A stretch of DNA of 64,000 nucleotides from contig NZ_CP113054.1 of assembly GCF_026625605.1 (NCBI RefSeq), forward strand, positions 3,658,001-3,722,000, written 5' to 3'. This DNA is from Luteolibacter sp. SL250 (GTDB lineage Bacteria > Verrucomicrobiota > Verrucomicrobiia > Verrucomicrobiales > Akkermansiaceae). Shown in pieces: positions 43,584 to 51,628 of the stretch (position 1 is the first letter of the stretch; each line of letters begins with the position of its first letter). Below the pieces are notes generated by a model, which worked only from the letters and a program-made list of their open reading frames with translations, was not told the DNA's origin and searched no databases. Position numbers and translations under genes: made by a program.

Positions 43584-45134
43584 ATGACACGCTTTATCCT
43601 ACTCATCTCGCTGTTATTTTCCTGCTCCCTCTCCGCCGCTGATCCGGCGCCAGCCTATCCGAACCTGAGCGGGGGGATCGACCAGTATGCCGTCTTCCCC
43701 CGTCCGCTGGAGATGTATCCCACCCCGGGCGAGAGCCTGGTGGACACCATCATGACGCGCGCGTCGATGGATCCGTTCAACGTGGCGGCGACGGTGATCT
43801 TCCTGCTGGCCATCGCGCACACGTTCCTGGCCGGCCCCATCACCCGGCTGGCCCACCACTACGAGCACCTGCATGAGGAGAAGCTGGAGCGGGAAGGCTA
43901 CCAGCCGCCAGACGACCCGGATGCCTCACACCCGGTGTGTTTCCGGGCGACCATCCTGCATTTCTTCGGCGAGGTGGAGGCCATCTTCGGCATCTGGGTG
44001 CTGGCGCTGGCCGGTGCGGCCACCTGGTTCCACAGTTGGACGGACTTCAAGCTCTACATGAGCAAGGACCGCGTGTTCACGGAGCCGCTGTTCGTGGTGG
44101 TGGTCATGGCCATCGCGGCCAGCAGGCCGGTGCTGCGCTTTTCGGAAAAGGTCATGTCCGGGGCGGCCTCGCTGGGCAAGGGATCTCCCGGCGCCTGGTG
44201 GCTGAGCGTGATGATCATCGCGCCGTTGCTCGGTTCCTTCATCACGGAGCCCGCCGCCATGACCATCGGCGCGCTGCTGCTGGCGAAGAAGTTCTACCGC
44301 CACAACCCTCCGGCGAAGCTGGCGTATGCCACGCTGGGCCTGCTGTTCGTGAACATCTCCGTGGGTGGCACGCTCACCCACTTCGCCGCGCCGCCCGTGC
44401 TCATGGTGGCGGGCAAGTGGCAGTGGGACACGCCCTTCATGCTCCTGCACTTCGGCTGGAAGTCCGCGCTCGGCATCCTGATCTCCACGACGGCGTATTT
44501 CCTGTGGTTCAAGAAGGAGTTCTTCCGCATCGCGGACAAGGCGGACGGCAGGGAGGACGGCCGGCTCAACAGCGCGGCGTGGGCGGAGCGTGAGGACCCG
44601 GTGCCGGCATGGATCGTGGGCATCCACCTCGCGTTCCTGGCATGGACCGTGTACAGCGCGCACTACCCGGTGCTGTTCATCGGCGGCTTCCTGTTCTTCC
44701 TGGCGTTCACCATCGCCACCCGCCACCACCAGAATGACATCCAGATGAAAGGTCCGCTGCTGGTCGGATTCTTCCTCGCCGGACTGGTCATCCACGGAGG
44801 CTGCCAAGGCTGGTGGATCTCCCCGGTCATCACCTCCCTGCCGGACCCGCTGCTCATGCTGGGTGCCACCATCCTCACCGCGTTCAATGACAACGCGGCC
44901 ATCACCTACCTGGCCGCACAGGTGGACGGCATCAGCGAGGGCGCGAAATACGCCGTCGTCGCCGGTGCGGTGGCGGGCGGCGGATTGACCGTCATCGCCA
45001 ATGCGCCGAACCCGGCGGGCCAGAGCATCCTCGGCAGGTTCTTCGAGGGGGGCGTCTCCCCGCTGAAGCTTTTCCTGGCAGCGGTCATACCGACCATCGT
45101 CGTCTATGTCTGCCTGGCGCTGCTGCCATCGTGA
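43584..45134 (+). CDS. Putative Na+/H+ antiporter (Na_H_antiport_3-like)
   Basis: A 516-residue membrane protein with a signal-like first segment and about 11-12 further helices. Motifs include ITEPAAMTIGALLLAKKFY (about 214-232) and ATILTAFNDNAAITYLAAQV (about 429-448), with buried polar residues suited to cation exchange. The family is a little-studied set of putative sodium/proton antiporters distantly related to NhaD. It follows miaA by 60 bp and may be co-transcribed. Nothing in the sequence identifies the ion. Confidence 0.82.
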   Translation: MTRFILLISLLFSCSLSAADPAPAYPNLSGGIDQYAVFPRPLEMYPTPGESLVDTIMTRASMDPFNVAATVIFLLAIAHTFLAGPITRLAHHYEHLHEEKLEREGYQPPDDPDASHPVCFRATILHFFGEVEAIFGIWVLALAGAATWFHSWTDFKLYMSKDRVFTEPLFVVVVMAIAASRPVLRFSEKVMSGAASLGKGSPGAWWLSVMIIAPLLGSFITEPAAMTIGALLLAKKFYRHNPPAKLAYATLGLLFVNISVGGTLTHFAAPPVLMVAGKWQWDTPFMLLHFGWKSALGILISTTAYFLWFKKEFFRIADKADGREDGRLNSAAWAEREDPVPAWIVGIHLAFLAWTVYSAHYPVLFIGGFLFFLAFTIATRHHQNDIQMKGPLLVGFFLAGLVIHGGCQGWWISPVITSLPDPLLMLGATILTAFNDNAAITYLAAQVDGISEGAKYAVVAGAVAGGGLTVIANAPNPAGQSILGRFFEGGVSPLKLFLAAVIPTIVVYVCLALLPS

Positions 45135-45193
45135 TGGATTTGCGGAACGAATCGATGACTTAAGAGACAAGCCTTCCACGTATCCTAGGGACC

Positions 45194-45892
45194 ATGACAA
45201 AACCCATTGCCTGCATCGTCCTCGCCATTTCCTCCCTTGGCATCGCCGCCGAAACCGCCCCTGATCCGAAAGCGGATGGCTGGGTGGCGCTGGGCAAGGC
45301 GGACTTCGTCCCGGTGAACACCGCCCCGGACACGTGGCAGTGGAAGGATGACGGCAGCCTCCACTGCACCGGCCAGCCCGTGGGCGTGATGCGCACGGTG
45401 AAGCAGTACAAGAACTTCGAAATGGCGGTGTCCTGGTGCCACCTGAAGGCAGCGGGGAACTCCGGCGTCTTCGTCTGGGCGCCGCAGGACGCGCTGGACA
45501 AGCTGACGAAGCCCGGACTGCCGGACGCGGGCATCGAGGTCCAGGTGCTGGATCCCGGTTTCACCGCCGCCTATGAGAAATCCTCCGGCAAGAAAGGCGA
45601 CTGGTTCACCGCCCACGGGGATGTCTTCCCCGTCGGCCGCTCGAAGATGGTCCCCTTCCCGCCCACCTCGCCGAATGGCAGCCGCAGCTTCCCCACCGCA
45701 CAGACGACCAAGGAGACCGGCGAGTGGAACCACTACCTGATCCGCGCCGTGGACGGCACCATCCGCCTGTGGGTGAACGGCGTCCAGGTCTCCGGCGGCG
45801 AGAAATGCGAGCCCCCGCAGGGCTTCCTCTGCCTGGAGTCCGAGGGATCGCCCATCGACTTCAAGGACATCAAGATCCGGGAGCTGAAGTGA
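45194..45892 (+). CDS. DUF1080 (3-keto-disaccharide hydrolase-type) exported protein
   Basis: A 232-residue protein with a signal peptide (IACIVLAISSLGIAA). The concanavalin-like DUF1080 domain has WQWKDDGSLHCTGQPVGVMR, AAGNSGVFVWAP and PDAGIEVQVLDP in order, then WNHYLIRAVDGTIRLWVNGV and FKDIKIRELK at the end. This family is very expanded in Verrucomicrobia and Planctomycetes, and some members hydrolyse 3-keto-glycosides. The gene is single and its sugar substrate is unknown. The stop is 3 bp before a REP element. Confidence 0.9.
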   Translation: MTKPIACIVLAISSLGIAAETAPDPKADGWVALGKADFVPVNTAPDTWQWKDDGSLHCTGQPVGVMRTVKQYKNFEMAVSWCHLKAAGNSGVFVWAPQDALDKLTKPGLPDAGIEVQVLDPGFTAAYEKSSGKKGDWFTAHGDVFPVGRSKMVPFPPTSPNGSRSFPTAQTTKETGEWNHYLIRAVDGTIRLWVNGVQVSGGEKCEPPQGFLCLESEGSPIDFKDIKIRELK

Positions 45893-45894
45893 AG

Positions 45895-46045
45895 AGTAAG
45901 GAGGGAGGACACTCCTGTCCTCCGGCTGCAACAGGAACCCATAGCAAAGGTATCGTCAGGAGATCCGTGGCTTTCTCTTCTTAGCGGTGAATTTTCGATG
46001 ATTCGCCAATGCCGTTGGAGGACAGGAGTGTCCTCCCTCCTTACT
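45895..46045. repeat. Paired REP element, family C copy 5
   Basis: Left REP 45895-45931 and inverted right REP 46004-46045, with a core containing TTAGCGGTGAATTTT. It lies between two convergent genes. The TAA stop of the lipoprotein gene is in the right REP. Confidence 0.88.
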
Positions 46046-46325
46046 CCATCCGGATAATGCCGTCCTCCACGTCCGGCATGGTCACCCACATGATGAACAG
46101 CGGAAGCTGGAAGGGTGAGGTGACGACGTCGAACGGAACGGTCACCGGCAGCAGGGCGTAATAGACCGGCTGTGGCTCCCGCGGCGGCATCTGGTCCTTC
46201 GGCTTGTCCGGCCAGGTGTATTGCCCGCGGGCCTTGTTCCAGGTCGCGATGCTGGCCATGCAGCCGCCCAGGGCGAATGCCGGAACGATGCAAAGGAGCA
46301 GGAGGATCGGTCGCGGGATGGTCAT
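46041..46325 (-). CDS. YceK/YidQ-like small lipoprotein
   Basis: A 94-residue precursor with a signal peptide and lipobox (LLLLCIVPAFALGGC; Cys22). The mature part resembles YceK/YidQ family proteins, with PVYYALLPVTVPFDVVTSPF and LPLFIMWVTMP. Such proteins are outer-membrane lipoproteins of unknown function. The last codons RME are followed by TAA that belongs to the adjacent REP. Confidence 0.75.
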   Translation of the reverse strand: MTIPRPILLLLCIVPAFALGGCMASIATWNKARGQYTWPDKPKDQMPPREPQPVYYALLPVTVPFDVVTSPFQLPLFIMWVTMPDVEDGIIRME

Positions 46326-46330
46326 TGGAA

Positions 46331-46365
46331 CAAAAAAAGCCGGAGAGGACCATGTCCTCCCCGGC
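46331..46365 (-). terminator. Rho-independent terminator of the RDD-family gene
   Basis: Read on the minus strand: GCCGGGGAGGAC, loop ATG, GTCCTCTCCGGC, then seven Ts. It lies between the RDD gene and the lipoprotein gene. Confidence 0.85.
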
Positions 46366-46378
46366 CTGGAAAATCAAA

Positions 46379-47008
46379 TCATGCTTCCGGAACGGCGGGC
46401 TCCGCTTCGACGATGACCTTGGTCTTCGCGAAGTCGTCACCCAGGCGGCGGCCTTTCTCCGGCTTCTCCTCACGGAGAAGAAGGACGACCAGCTCGACCG
46501 GGGCGATGAGGAGGAAGGCGTTCCGGAGGATGCCCTTTTCCCAATTCCCGGTCAGGGGTGCGCCATCCGCGGTGACGGCGCGGATTTTCATGACTTTCTT
46601 GCCGATGCTCTGGCCACCGAGGAATGGCAGGGAGTCCTTCGTGAGCATGTAGCCGAGGGCCGCCAGATTGCAAAGCATCCCGAGGATGCTGCTGATCATG
46701 GACAGGACGACGGTGAGGCAAAGCACCACCCCCCAGTCGATGACGGCGGCGATGACGCGGGTGTTGAACGGGGCGATGTCGCCCGCCTTGACCTCATCCT
46801 CGTCAGGAACGACTTCCTTGACCTTCTTTTTCGCCTCTTCCGGGATCTCCATGGTCGGCGGAGGACCGTAGGACGCCGGGCTGGATGGCGGCGCGGACGG
46901 CGGCGGGGTGAAGGAAGGAGCCGGCATGCTGGGCGGCGGAGCAAGGTCCGGAGCTTTCAGATCTGGCGGGCGGAGATTTGGCTTTTGAGGTTCGGATTCC
47001 TGATCCAT
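46379..47008 (-). CDS. RDD-domain membrane protein with Pro-rich N-terminus
   Basis: A 209-residue protein. The first 50 residues are Pro/Ser-rich (MPAPSFTPPPSAPPSSP), then the RDD domain begins with FNTRVIAAVIDWGVVLCLTV (about 82-101). Its second signature, GGQSIGKKVMKIRAVTADG, is near 132. There are about three helices. RDD proteins are ill-defined membrane proteins; some act in sodium or osmotic responses. The start at 47008 avoids a long, un-RDD-like leader. It is followed by a clear terminator. Confidence 0.85.
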   Translation of the reverse strand: MDQESEPQKPNLRPPDLKAPDLAPPPSMPAPSFTPPPSAPPSSPASYGPPPTMEIPEEAKKKVKEVVPDEDEVKAGDIAPFNTRVIAAVIDWGVVLCLTVVLSMISSILGMLCNLAALGYMLTKDSLPFLGGQSIGKKVMKIRAVTADGAPLTGNWEKGILRNAFLLIAPVELVVLLLREEKPEKGRRLGDDFAKTKVIVEAEPAVPEA

Positions 47009-47093
47009 GGCGGAGAACAAACCTAATAGCAGCAAAGGAGGAAACGTCGAGAGGAACGTCTCCCCATCCATCAAATAGTGGCGGTCTGGCACG

Positions 47094-47200
47094 AGTAGCG
47101 GAAGTCGTGAGACTTCCGGCTGGGGGGAAGTCCTTCAGGAATCCCAGCCGGTCCGTTGGTGGCAGGTCCACCCAGCCGAATCTCTCACGGGATTCGCTAC
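47094..47200. repeat. Paired GTAG-type REP element (family A, copy 2)
   Basis: Left hairpin: GTAG then CGGAAGTC-GTGA-GACTTCCG (47094-47117). The inverted right one (47175-47200) reads, on the minus strand, GTAGCGAATCCCGTGAGAGA followed by TTCGG. The right stem is an altered pairing (GAATC/GATTC) around the GTGA loop. It lies between the RDD and BatBC genes, ending just 2 bp before the BatBC stop. Confidence 0.8.
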
Positions 47201-47202
47201 CC

Positions 47203-50025
47203 TCACCAGTCGCGGATCTTCCGCTTGTCGCGGAGGTCCTTGTACTGGCCTTCCAGGTCGCTGCTGCCGCGGACGTCGCTGAAGCTGGCCATGGCCTTCA
47301 CCGCCTGGATGGGGGTGCCGGGTTGCTGGCTGTCCTGCGGTTCACCGGGCTGTTCGGCGGCTTGTTGCTCCCCCGCTTCCTCGCCCGGCGCCTTCGGCTG
47401 GTTGCCCGCCTGTGCCTGGGCCTTGTCGAGCTGGCTCCGCAACTCCGTGAGCTGCTCCGTCGCCTGGTCATGGAGTTCCTGCGCCTCGTTCTCCCCGGGA
47501 GCGAGGGCGTCCGCCTGGGCGAAATTCTGCGCCGCCTTTTCCAAGTGGCCAATGTCCTCACGCAGGCGGCTGACCGGATCGACCGGCGGAGGTGTCTGGC
47601 CCTTCTTCGCCGGTTTCGGCTCCTGGCCGACCTTGGCCATCTCCTTTTTGCCGATCTCCGCCATGTTCCGGGCGAGCTTTTCCTGGGCCTCGGCGGCGCC
47701 TTTCTCCGCCTCCGCGTTGTCCGGGTTGATGGCCAATGCCTTCTGGAAATTCTGCATCGCGCCGTTGAAATTCTCCGCCGCACCCTCGGCCTGCTTCCGT
47801 TCCTCCGCCAGATCCCCCACATCCATCGCCATCTCGGCCAGGGCCATGTGGGTCTCCTCCAGGTTCTTCATCACCTCCGCCTGGAGGTTCTGCGCCCGCT
47901 GGTTCTGGTCGTCGAAGGCCAGCGCCTTGTTCGTCTGCTCCAGCGCTTTCTGCAGGCCTTCCTGTTTCTTCTTCAGGTCGCCCATCTTCGGAGCCTCCGG
48001 CTTCGGCTGCATCGCCTGGTCCGCGATCTCCTGCGCGGTGTCCGTCATCTTGTCCGCGACCTCTTTCTTGAAAGCATCATGCTCTTGGGCGAGGGGCATG
48101 TCGTCCGGCTGCAGCGCGCGTGCCTTCTCGTAGGACTGGGACGCCTGGACGTTGAGCTTGTCCTGCTCCGACTTCTGGTTCTTGCCCTCCGGCACCTTCG
48201 CGGACCGCTCGCGCAGCATGCGCGCCTGCTCGGTCAGCTTTTCGGCGAGGTTCTCCGTCACCTGCTCCAGCTTCTTCTCCGCGTCCTTGTTCTCCGGGTT
48301 CAGGGTGGTGACCTTCTCGTAGGCTTCGTGGGCTTTCGTCAGGTGGCTGACCTGGACGTTGAGGTTGGCGGGCTTGTTCTTCTCCGCCTTCTCCGGCTCC
48401 GGGATCTGTTCCTGCTGGGCCTGCGCCTTTTCCGCCTCGATCACCGACTTGTCACCGATGTCGAGCAGCAGCTTCTCCAGTTGCTCCTTCGCCACGCCGA
48501 GATTCTTCTCCGTGTTCTTCGTCGGTTTCTCCTCGTTCGCGCTCTGGTAGTATTCCACCGCCCGTTCCCAGGCGACGACGGCACCGTTGCGGTTCCATGA
48601 TTTGCTGACCGTCTGGCCGATGCGGTAGTGCGTGTTGCCGAGCTGGGTGAGCGCCTGCCCCCGCAGCTTCCGGTCCTTGGAAAGGCAGACTTCGGAGAAA
48701 GCGTCCGCCGCCTCCTGGTATTGCTTCGCGGCGTACGCGGCGATGCCGTAGTTGTAGATGAGATAGTGATCCTGCGGGCGTTTCTGCACGGCCTCACGCA
48801 GCATGGAGGCGGCCTCCACCGCCTTTCCGTCCTTCAGCATGCCTTCCGTCCTGGCGATGAGCGGGTCCACCTCCGCCCCCCATGACGAACCGGTGAGGGC
48901 GAACAGCAGGGCGATGGCCAGCGGCGCGTATTTGGTCGTTTCCATGGCTTTGGCGGCGGGTGCCGGGCTTGGTTCCGGGAGCGTGACGGCGGATTTCGGG
49001 CGGGGCGGGTTCTTGAGGCGGGTGGAGATACCGGCTTCTGCGGCCAGCAGGAGGATGGCCAGCAACAGGGGAATCTGGAACAGATCCACGAAGTCCTCCA
49101 GTTTGAAAACGGCGGACTTCTTCGCCAGTGTGGAGAGCGACTGGTTGTAGAGCAGATCCCAGGTCTTCCCCTCCGGCTGGTAGTCGAAGTAGCGGCCTCC
49201 GCCCGCGGCGGCGATGGCGCGCAGGTTCCGCTCGTCCAGCTTGCTGGTCACGGGCAGGCCGTATTCGTCCTTCACGATCTCGGTGACCGGTCCCTGGAAA
49301 TCCGGCGGCAGTTCCTTGTTCGGCACCTGCCCGCCCTCCGGCGTGCCGACGCCGACGGTGAAGAACTTGATGCGCTCGTTCACATGCGCCGACTGGATAT
49401 CGGTGACGGCGTGCCCCTCCGTGTTCTCCCCGTCGCTGACGATGACGACGGCCTTGTTCTTCACCCCGCTGGCGTCCAGCGCCTTGCCCGCTACTTTGAT
49501 GGCCTCGGAAATGTTCGTGCCGCCCAGTGAGATGGACTTCGGCCGGGACTGCTCCAGCACCTCCCGCAGGGCGGTGTAGTCATTGGTGAGCGGTGCCTGG
49601 ATGAAGGCATCCCCTGCCATCAGGATGAGGCCGATGCGGTCGCCGGAGCGGGTCTTGAACCACTCCGCCAGCGACGCCCTCACGGAGTCCAGCCGCGACG
49701 GCTTCACGTCCCGCACCAGCATGCTCTTCGAGACGTCCAGGATGATGAAAAACTCCGCGCCTTCCTGTTCCTTGCTGCTGTCACGCGGCCCCCACATGGG
49801 CCGGGCCAGCGCCACCAGCAGCAGTGAGAGCGCCACCGTCACCAGGATGAATTTCCGCTTCTTCGCGCGGAAGTCCACCGATCTCAGCATGGCGGGCAGG
49901 CGCGTGGCCGGGCTGAAGGCGGAGAGCTTTTTCCGCGCGCGGGCCTTTGACACACGGTAAAGCAACACCGCGCCGATGATGACCAGCGGCAGCAGGAACA
50001 GCAGGTATTTGTGCGCGAAGATCAT
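47203..50025 (-). CDS. BatB-BatC fusion: VWA membrane protein with TPR region
   Basis: A 940-residue fusion. Residues 1-340 are BatB-like: a two-helix N-terminus (LLFLLPLVIIGAVLLY; FILVTVALSLLLVALARPMW) and a VWA domain with FFIILDVSKSMLVRD. A third helix is at about 325-345 (IPLLLAILLLAAEAG). At Met361 (ATG 48945) a second signal-like stretch, KYAPLAIALLFALTGSSWG, begins a BatC-like part with TPRs and a long Glu/Lys/Gln/Ala-rich helical region. BatB and BatC are usually separate genes. The start overlaps the BatA stop by 4 bp. BatC might also be translated from 48945. Confidence 0.82.
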   Translation of the reverse strand: MIFAHKYLLFLLPLVIIGAVLLYRVSKARARKKLSAFSPATRLPAMLRSVDFRAKKRKFILVTVALSLLLVALARPMWGPRDSSKEQEGAEFFIILDVSKSMLVRDVKPSRLDSVRASLAEWFKTRSGDRIGLILMAGDAFIQAPLTNDYTALREVLEQSRPKSISLGGTNISEAIKVAGKALDASGVKNKAVVIVSDGENTEGHAVTDIQSAHVNERIKFFTVGVGTPEGGQVPNKELPPDFQGPVTEIVKDEYGLPVTSKLDERNLRAIAAAGGGRYFDYQPEGKTWDLLYNQSLSTLAKKSAVFKLEDFVDLFQIPLLLAILLLAAEAGISTRLKNPPRPKSAVTLPEPSPAPAAKAMETTKYAPLAIALLFALTGSSWGAEVDPLIARTEGMLKDGKAVEAASMLREAVQKRPQDHYLIYNYGIAAYAAKQYQEAADAFSEVCLSKDRKLRGQALTQLGNTHYRIGQTVSKSWNRNGAVVAWERAVEYYQSANEEKPTKNTEKNLGVAKEQLEKLLLDIGDKSVIEAEKAQAQQEQIPEPEKAEKNKPANLNVQVSHLTKAHEAYEKVTTLNPENKDAEKKLEQVTENLAEKLTEQARMLRERSAKVPEGKNQKSEQDKLNVQASQSYEKARALQPDDMPLAQEHDAFKKEVADKMTDTAQEIADQAMQPKPEAPKMGDLKKKQEGLQKALEQTNKALAFDDQNQRAQNLQAEVMKNLEETHMALAEMAMDVGDLAEERKQAEGAAENFNGAMQNFQKALAINPDNAEAEKGAAEAQEKLARNMAEIGKKEMAKVGQEPKPAKKGQTPPPVDPVSRLREDIGHLEKAAQNFAQADALAPGENEAQELHDQATEQLTELRSQLDKAQAQAGNQPKAPGEEAGEQQAAEQPGEPQDSQQPGTPIQAVKAMASFSDVRGSSDLEGQYKDLRDKRKIRDW

Positions 50026-50978
50026 GGAACCCGGAGCCAGAAGGTGTGGTTGGCGATCCACTCGAACAGCAGCAGCACGGCGGCCAGTCCGGCGAACCAG
50101 AGGAAAAGCTCGTGGTAGAGCATGTGGCGGTTCACCTCGATCTCGCGTTTCTCCATGCGGTCGATCTGGCGGTAGATCTGCATGAGCGAGCCGGTGTCCG
50201 ACGCCTGGAAATACTGGCCGCCGGTCTTCTGCGCCACCTGGGCCAGCGGGCTTTTCTCGACACCCGCGCCGCGGATGCTGCGGATGTTCATGATCTCCAG
50301 CGCGTAGATGCGCACGCCCTTGGTCTTCGCATAGTCGGCGGCGACCAGCGGGTTGTTGCCCTTGTTGTTCTGGCCGTCGGTGACGAGGATCATGACCTTC
50401 GACCGCGCCGGATTTTCCTCCAGCTTGTCCACCCCGGCGATGATGCCGTCACCGATGGCGGTGCCGTCCATGCGCAGGACCACCATCTTGAGCACGTCCT
50501 TGATCCAGTTGCCGTCCGTGGTCAACGGGCTGAGCAGGTAGGTGTATTGGCCGAAGCCGACCATGCCGATGCGGTCGCTGGTGCGGTTGTCCACGAACTC
50601 CGAGATGGCGCGGGTGAGCGCCTCCCGGCGGGAGATCTTCTCCGTGCCGATGGTGAAGTCCTTTTCATCCATGGAGCCGGAGATGTCGCACGACAGCATG
50701 ATGTCGATGCCCTTGTTCGGGTTCTTGTGCTCGCCCTCCGGCACGCGCGGGCGGGCCATGGCGAGGACCAGCAATGTCAGAGCGGCCAGACGGACGGCCC
50801 ACAGGATGCGGCCCGGAGTGACTTTCCGCGGATTCCCCAGACCCGCCAGCACGCTGGTGGTGGAGTGGAGGATGGCCGCGGTCTGGCCCGGCCGCCCCTT
50901 CCGCCAGAACCACCAGAACAGCGGGATGAGGAGCAGGAGCCACCATGGCTGGCCGAAGCTGAACTGAGGGAGGGTCAT
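50022..50978 (-). CDS. batA: BatA-type VWA membrane protein (second cluster)
   Basis: A 318-residue inner-membrane protein. The helix WLLLLIPLFWWFW and another (about 62-80) bracket an anchoring segment. The VWA domain starts LSCDISGSMDEKDF (MIDAS DxSGS, about residue 95), with TDGQNNKG later supplying the metal threonine/aspartate, and a last helix (LFLWFAGLAAVLLLFEWIA). The Bat operon was first linked to aerotolerance in Bacteroides. It overlaps the neighbours on both sides by 4 bp. Confidence 0.88.
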   Translation of the reverse strand: MTLPQFSFGQPWWLLLLIPLFWWFWRKGRPGQTAAILHSTTSVLAGLGNPRKVTPGRILWAVRLAALTLLVLAMARPRVPEGEHKNPNKGIDIMLSCDISGSMDEKDFTIGTEKISRREALTRAISEFVDNRTSDRIGMVGFGQYTYLLSPLTTDGNWIKDVLKMVVLRMDGTAIGDGIIAGVDKLEENPARSKVMILVTDGQNNKGNNPLVAADYAKTKGVRIYALEIMNIRSIRGAGVEKSPLAQVAQKTGGQYFQASDTGSLMQIYRQIDRMEKREIEVNRHMLYHELFLWFAGLAAVLLLFEWIANHTFWLRVP

Positions 50979-51628
50979 GGGGTGTCCTCTTTCTTCTCAG
51001 GCGTCGCCTGCGGGAATAAGGAGGGAGGACACTCTTGTCCTCCGGCGACATTGGCGATGGACGGGGAAACGTGACTTTGTCCGGAGGTACCTTTGCTCTG
51101 GGTTCCCGTTGCAGACGGAGGACAAGAGTGTCCTCCCTCCTTACTGATAAACCTCTCCGCCGTCGCATAGAGCGCCTCCATCCTTGGCTGCTCCGTATTC
51201 GCCAACGCGAACTTCACCTTGTCACACTGGAAAAGGAAATCCCCCAGCGCATTCTGCCAGTCCACGGACAGGCGGTCGCTGCGTTCCGCCTCAAAGAGGA
51301 ACTCCTCGGTGGAAAGGTGCGGCGCGCGGAGGGCGAAGCGATCCTCGATATACACGCGCAGCACCCGGGAGACCTCGACCACGAATTCCTTGTAGCGCCC
51401 CTCGTCCAGCAGTTTGCGGCTGGCTTCCAGGCCCTCGCGGGCGGCCACCTCCGGCGGCACGGCGGGTTCCTGGAACGGCAGCCGCCGCTTCCGGTAAAGC
51501 CGCCACACGATCAGGCCGATGACGAGCAGCACCGCCAGCGCGATGACCGCGGGCCACAGCCACGCCAACGGTTCCGGCGGGGCGACCAGCGTGAAATCAT
51601 CCGTGATGTCAGGGGGCGTTTCCTTCAT
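50975..51628 (-). CDS. DUF4381 membrane protein with a REP-encoded C-terminal tail
   Basis: A 217-residue protein: one helix (about 24-42, WPAVIALAVLLVIGLIVWRL), then an alpha-helical DUF4381 domain (ASRKLLDEGRYKEFVVEVSR, about 69-88) to about residue 160. Residues 162-205 (beginning SKEGGHSCPP and ending GGQECPPSLF) are translated from the REP pair at 51016-51145, after which the frame resumes with QATPEKKEDTP and overlaps the batA start by 4 bp. Family members are usually about 160-170 residues. It sits between DUF58 and BatA, as is normal for this cluster. Confidence 0.82.
   Translation of the reverse strand: MKETPPDITDDFTLVAPPEPLAWLWPAVIALAVLLVIGLIVWRLYRKRRLPFQEPAVPPEVAAREGLEASRKLLDEGRYKEFVVEVSRVLRVYIEDRFALRAPHLSTEEFLFEAERSDRLSVDWQNALGDFLFQCDKVKFALANTEQPRMEALYATAERFISKEGGHSCPPSATGTQSKGTSGQSHVSPSIANVAGGQECPPSLFPQATPEKKEDTP
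51016..51145. repeat. Paired REP element, family C copy 6, inside a coding region
   Basis: Left REP 51016-51056 (GGAGGACA-CTCT-TGTCCTCC) and inverted right REP 51108-51145 (GGAGGACA-AGAG-TGTCCTCC). Both loops carry the CTCT/AGAG variant. It lies wholly within the DUF4381 frame and is read on the minus strand without a stop. Confidence 0.9.
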
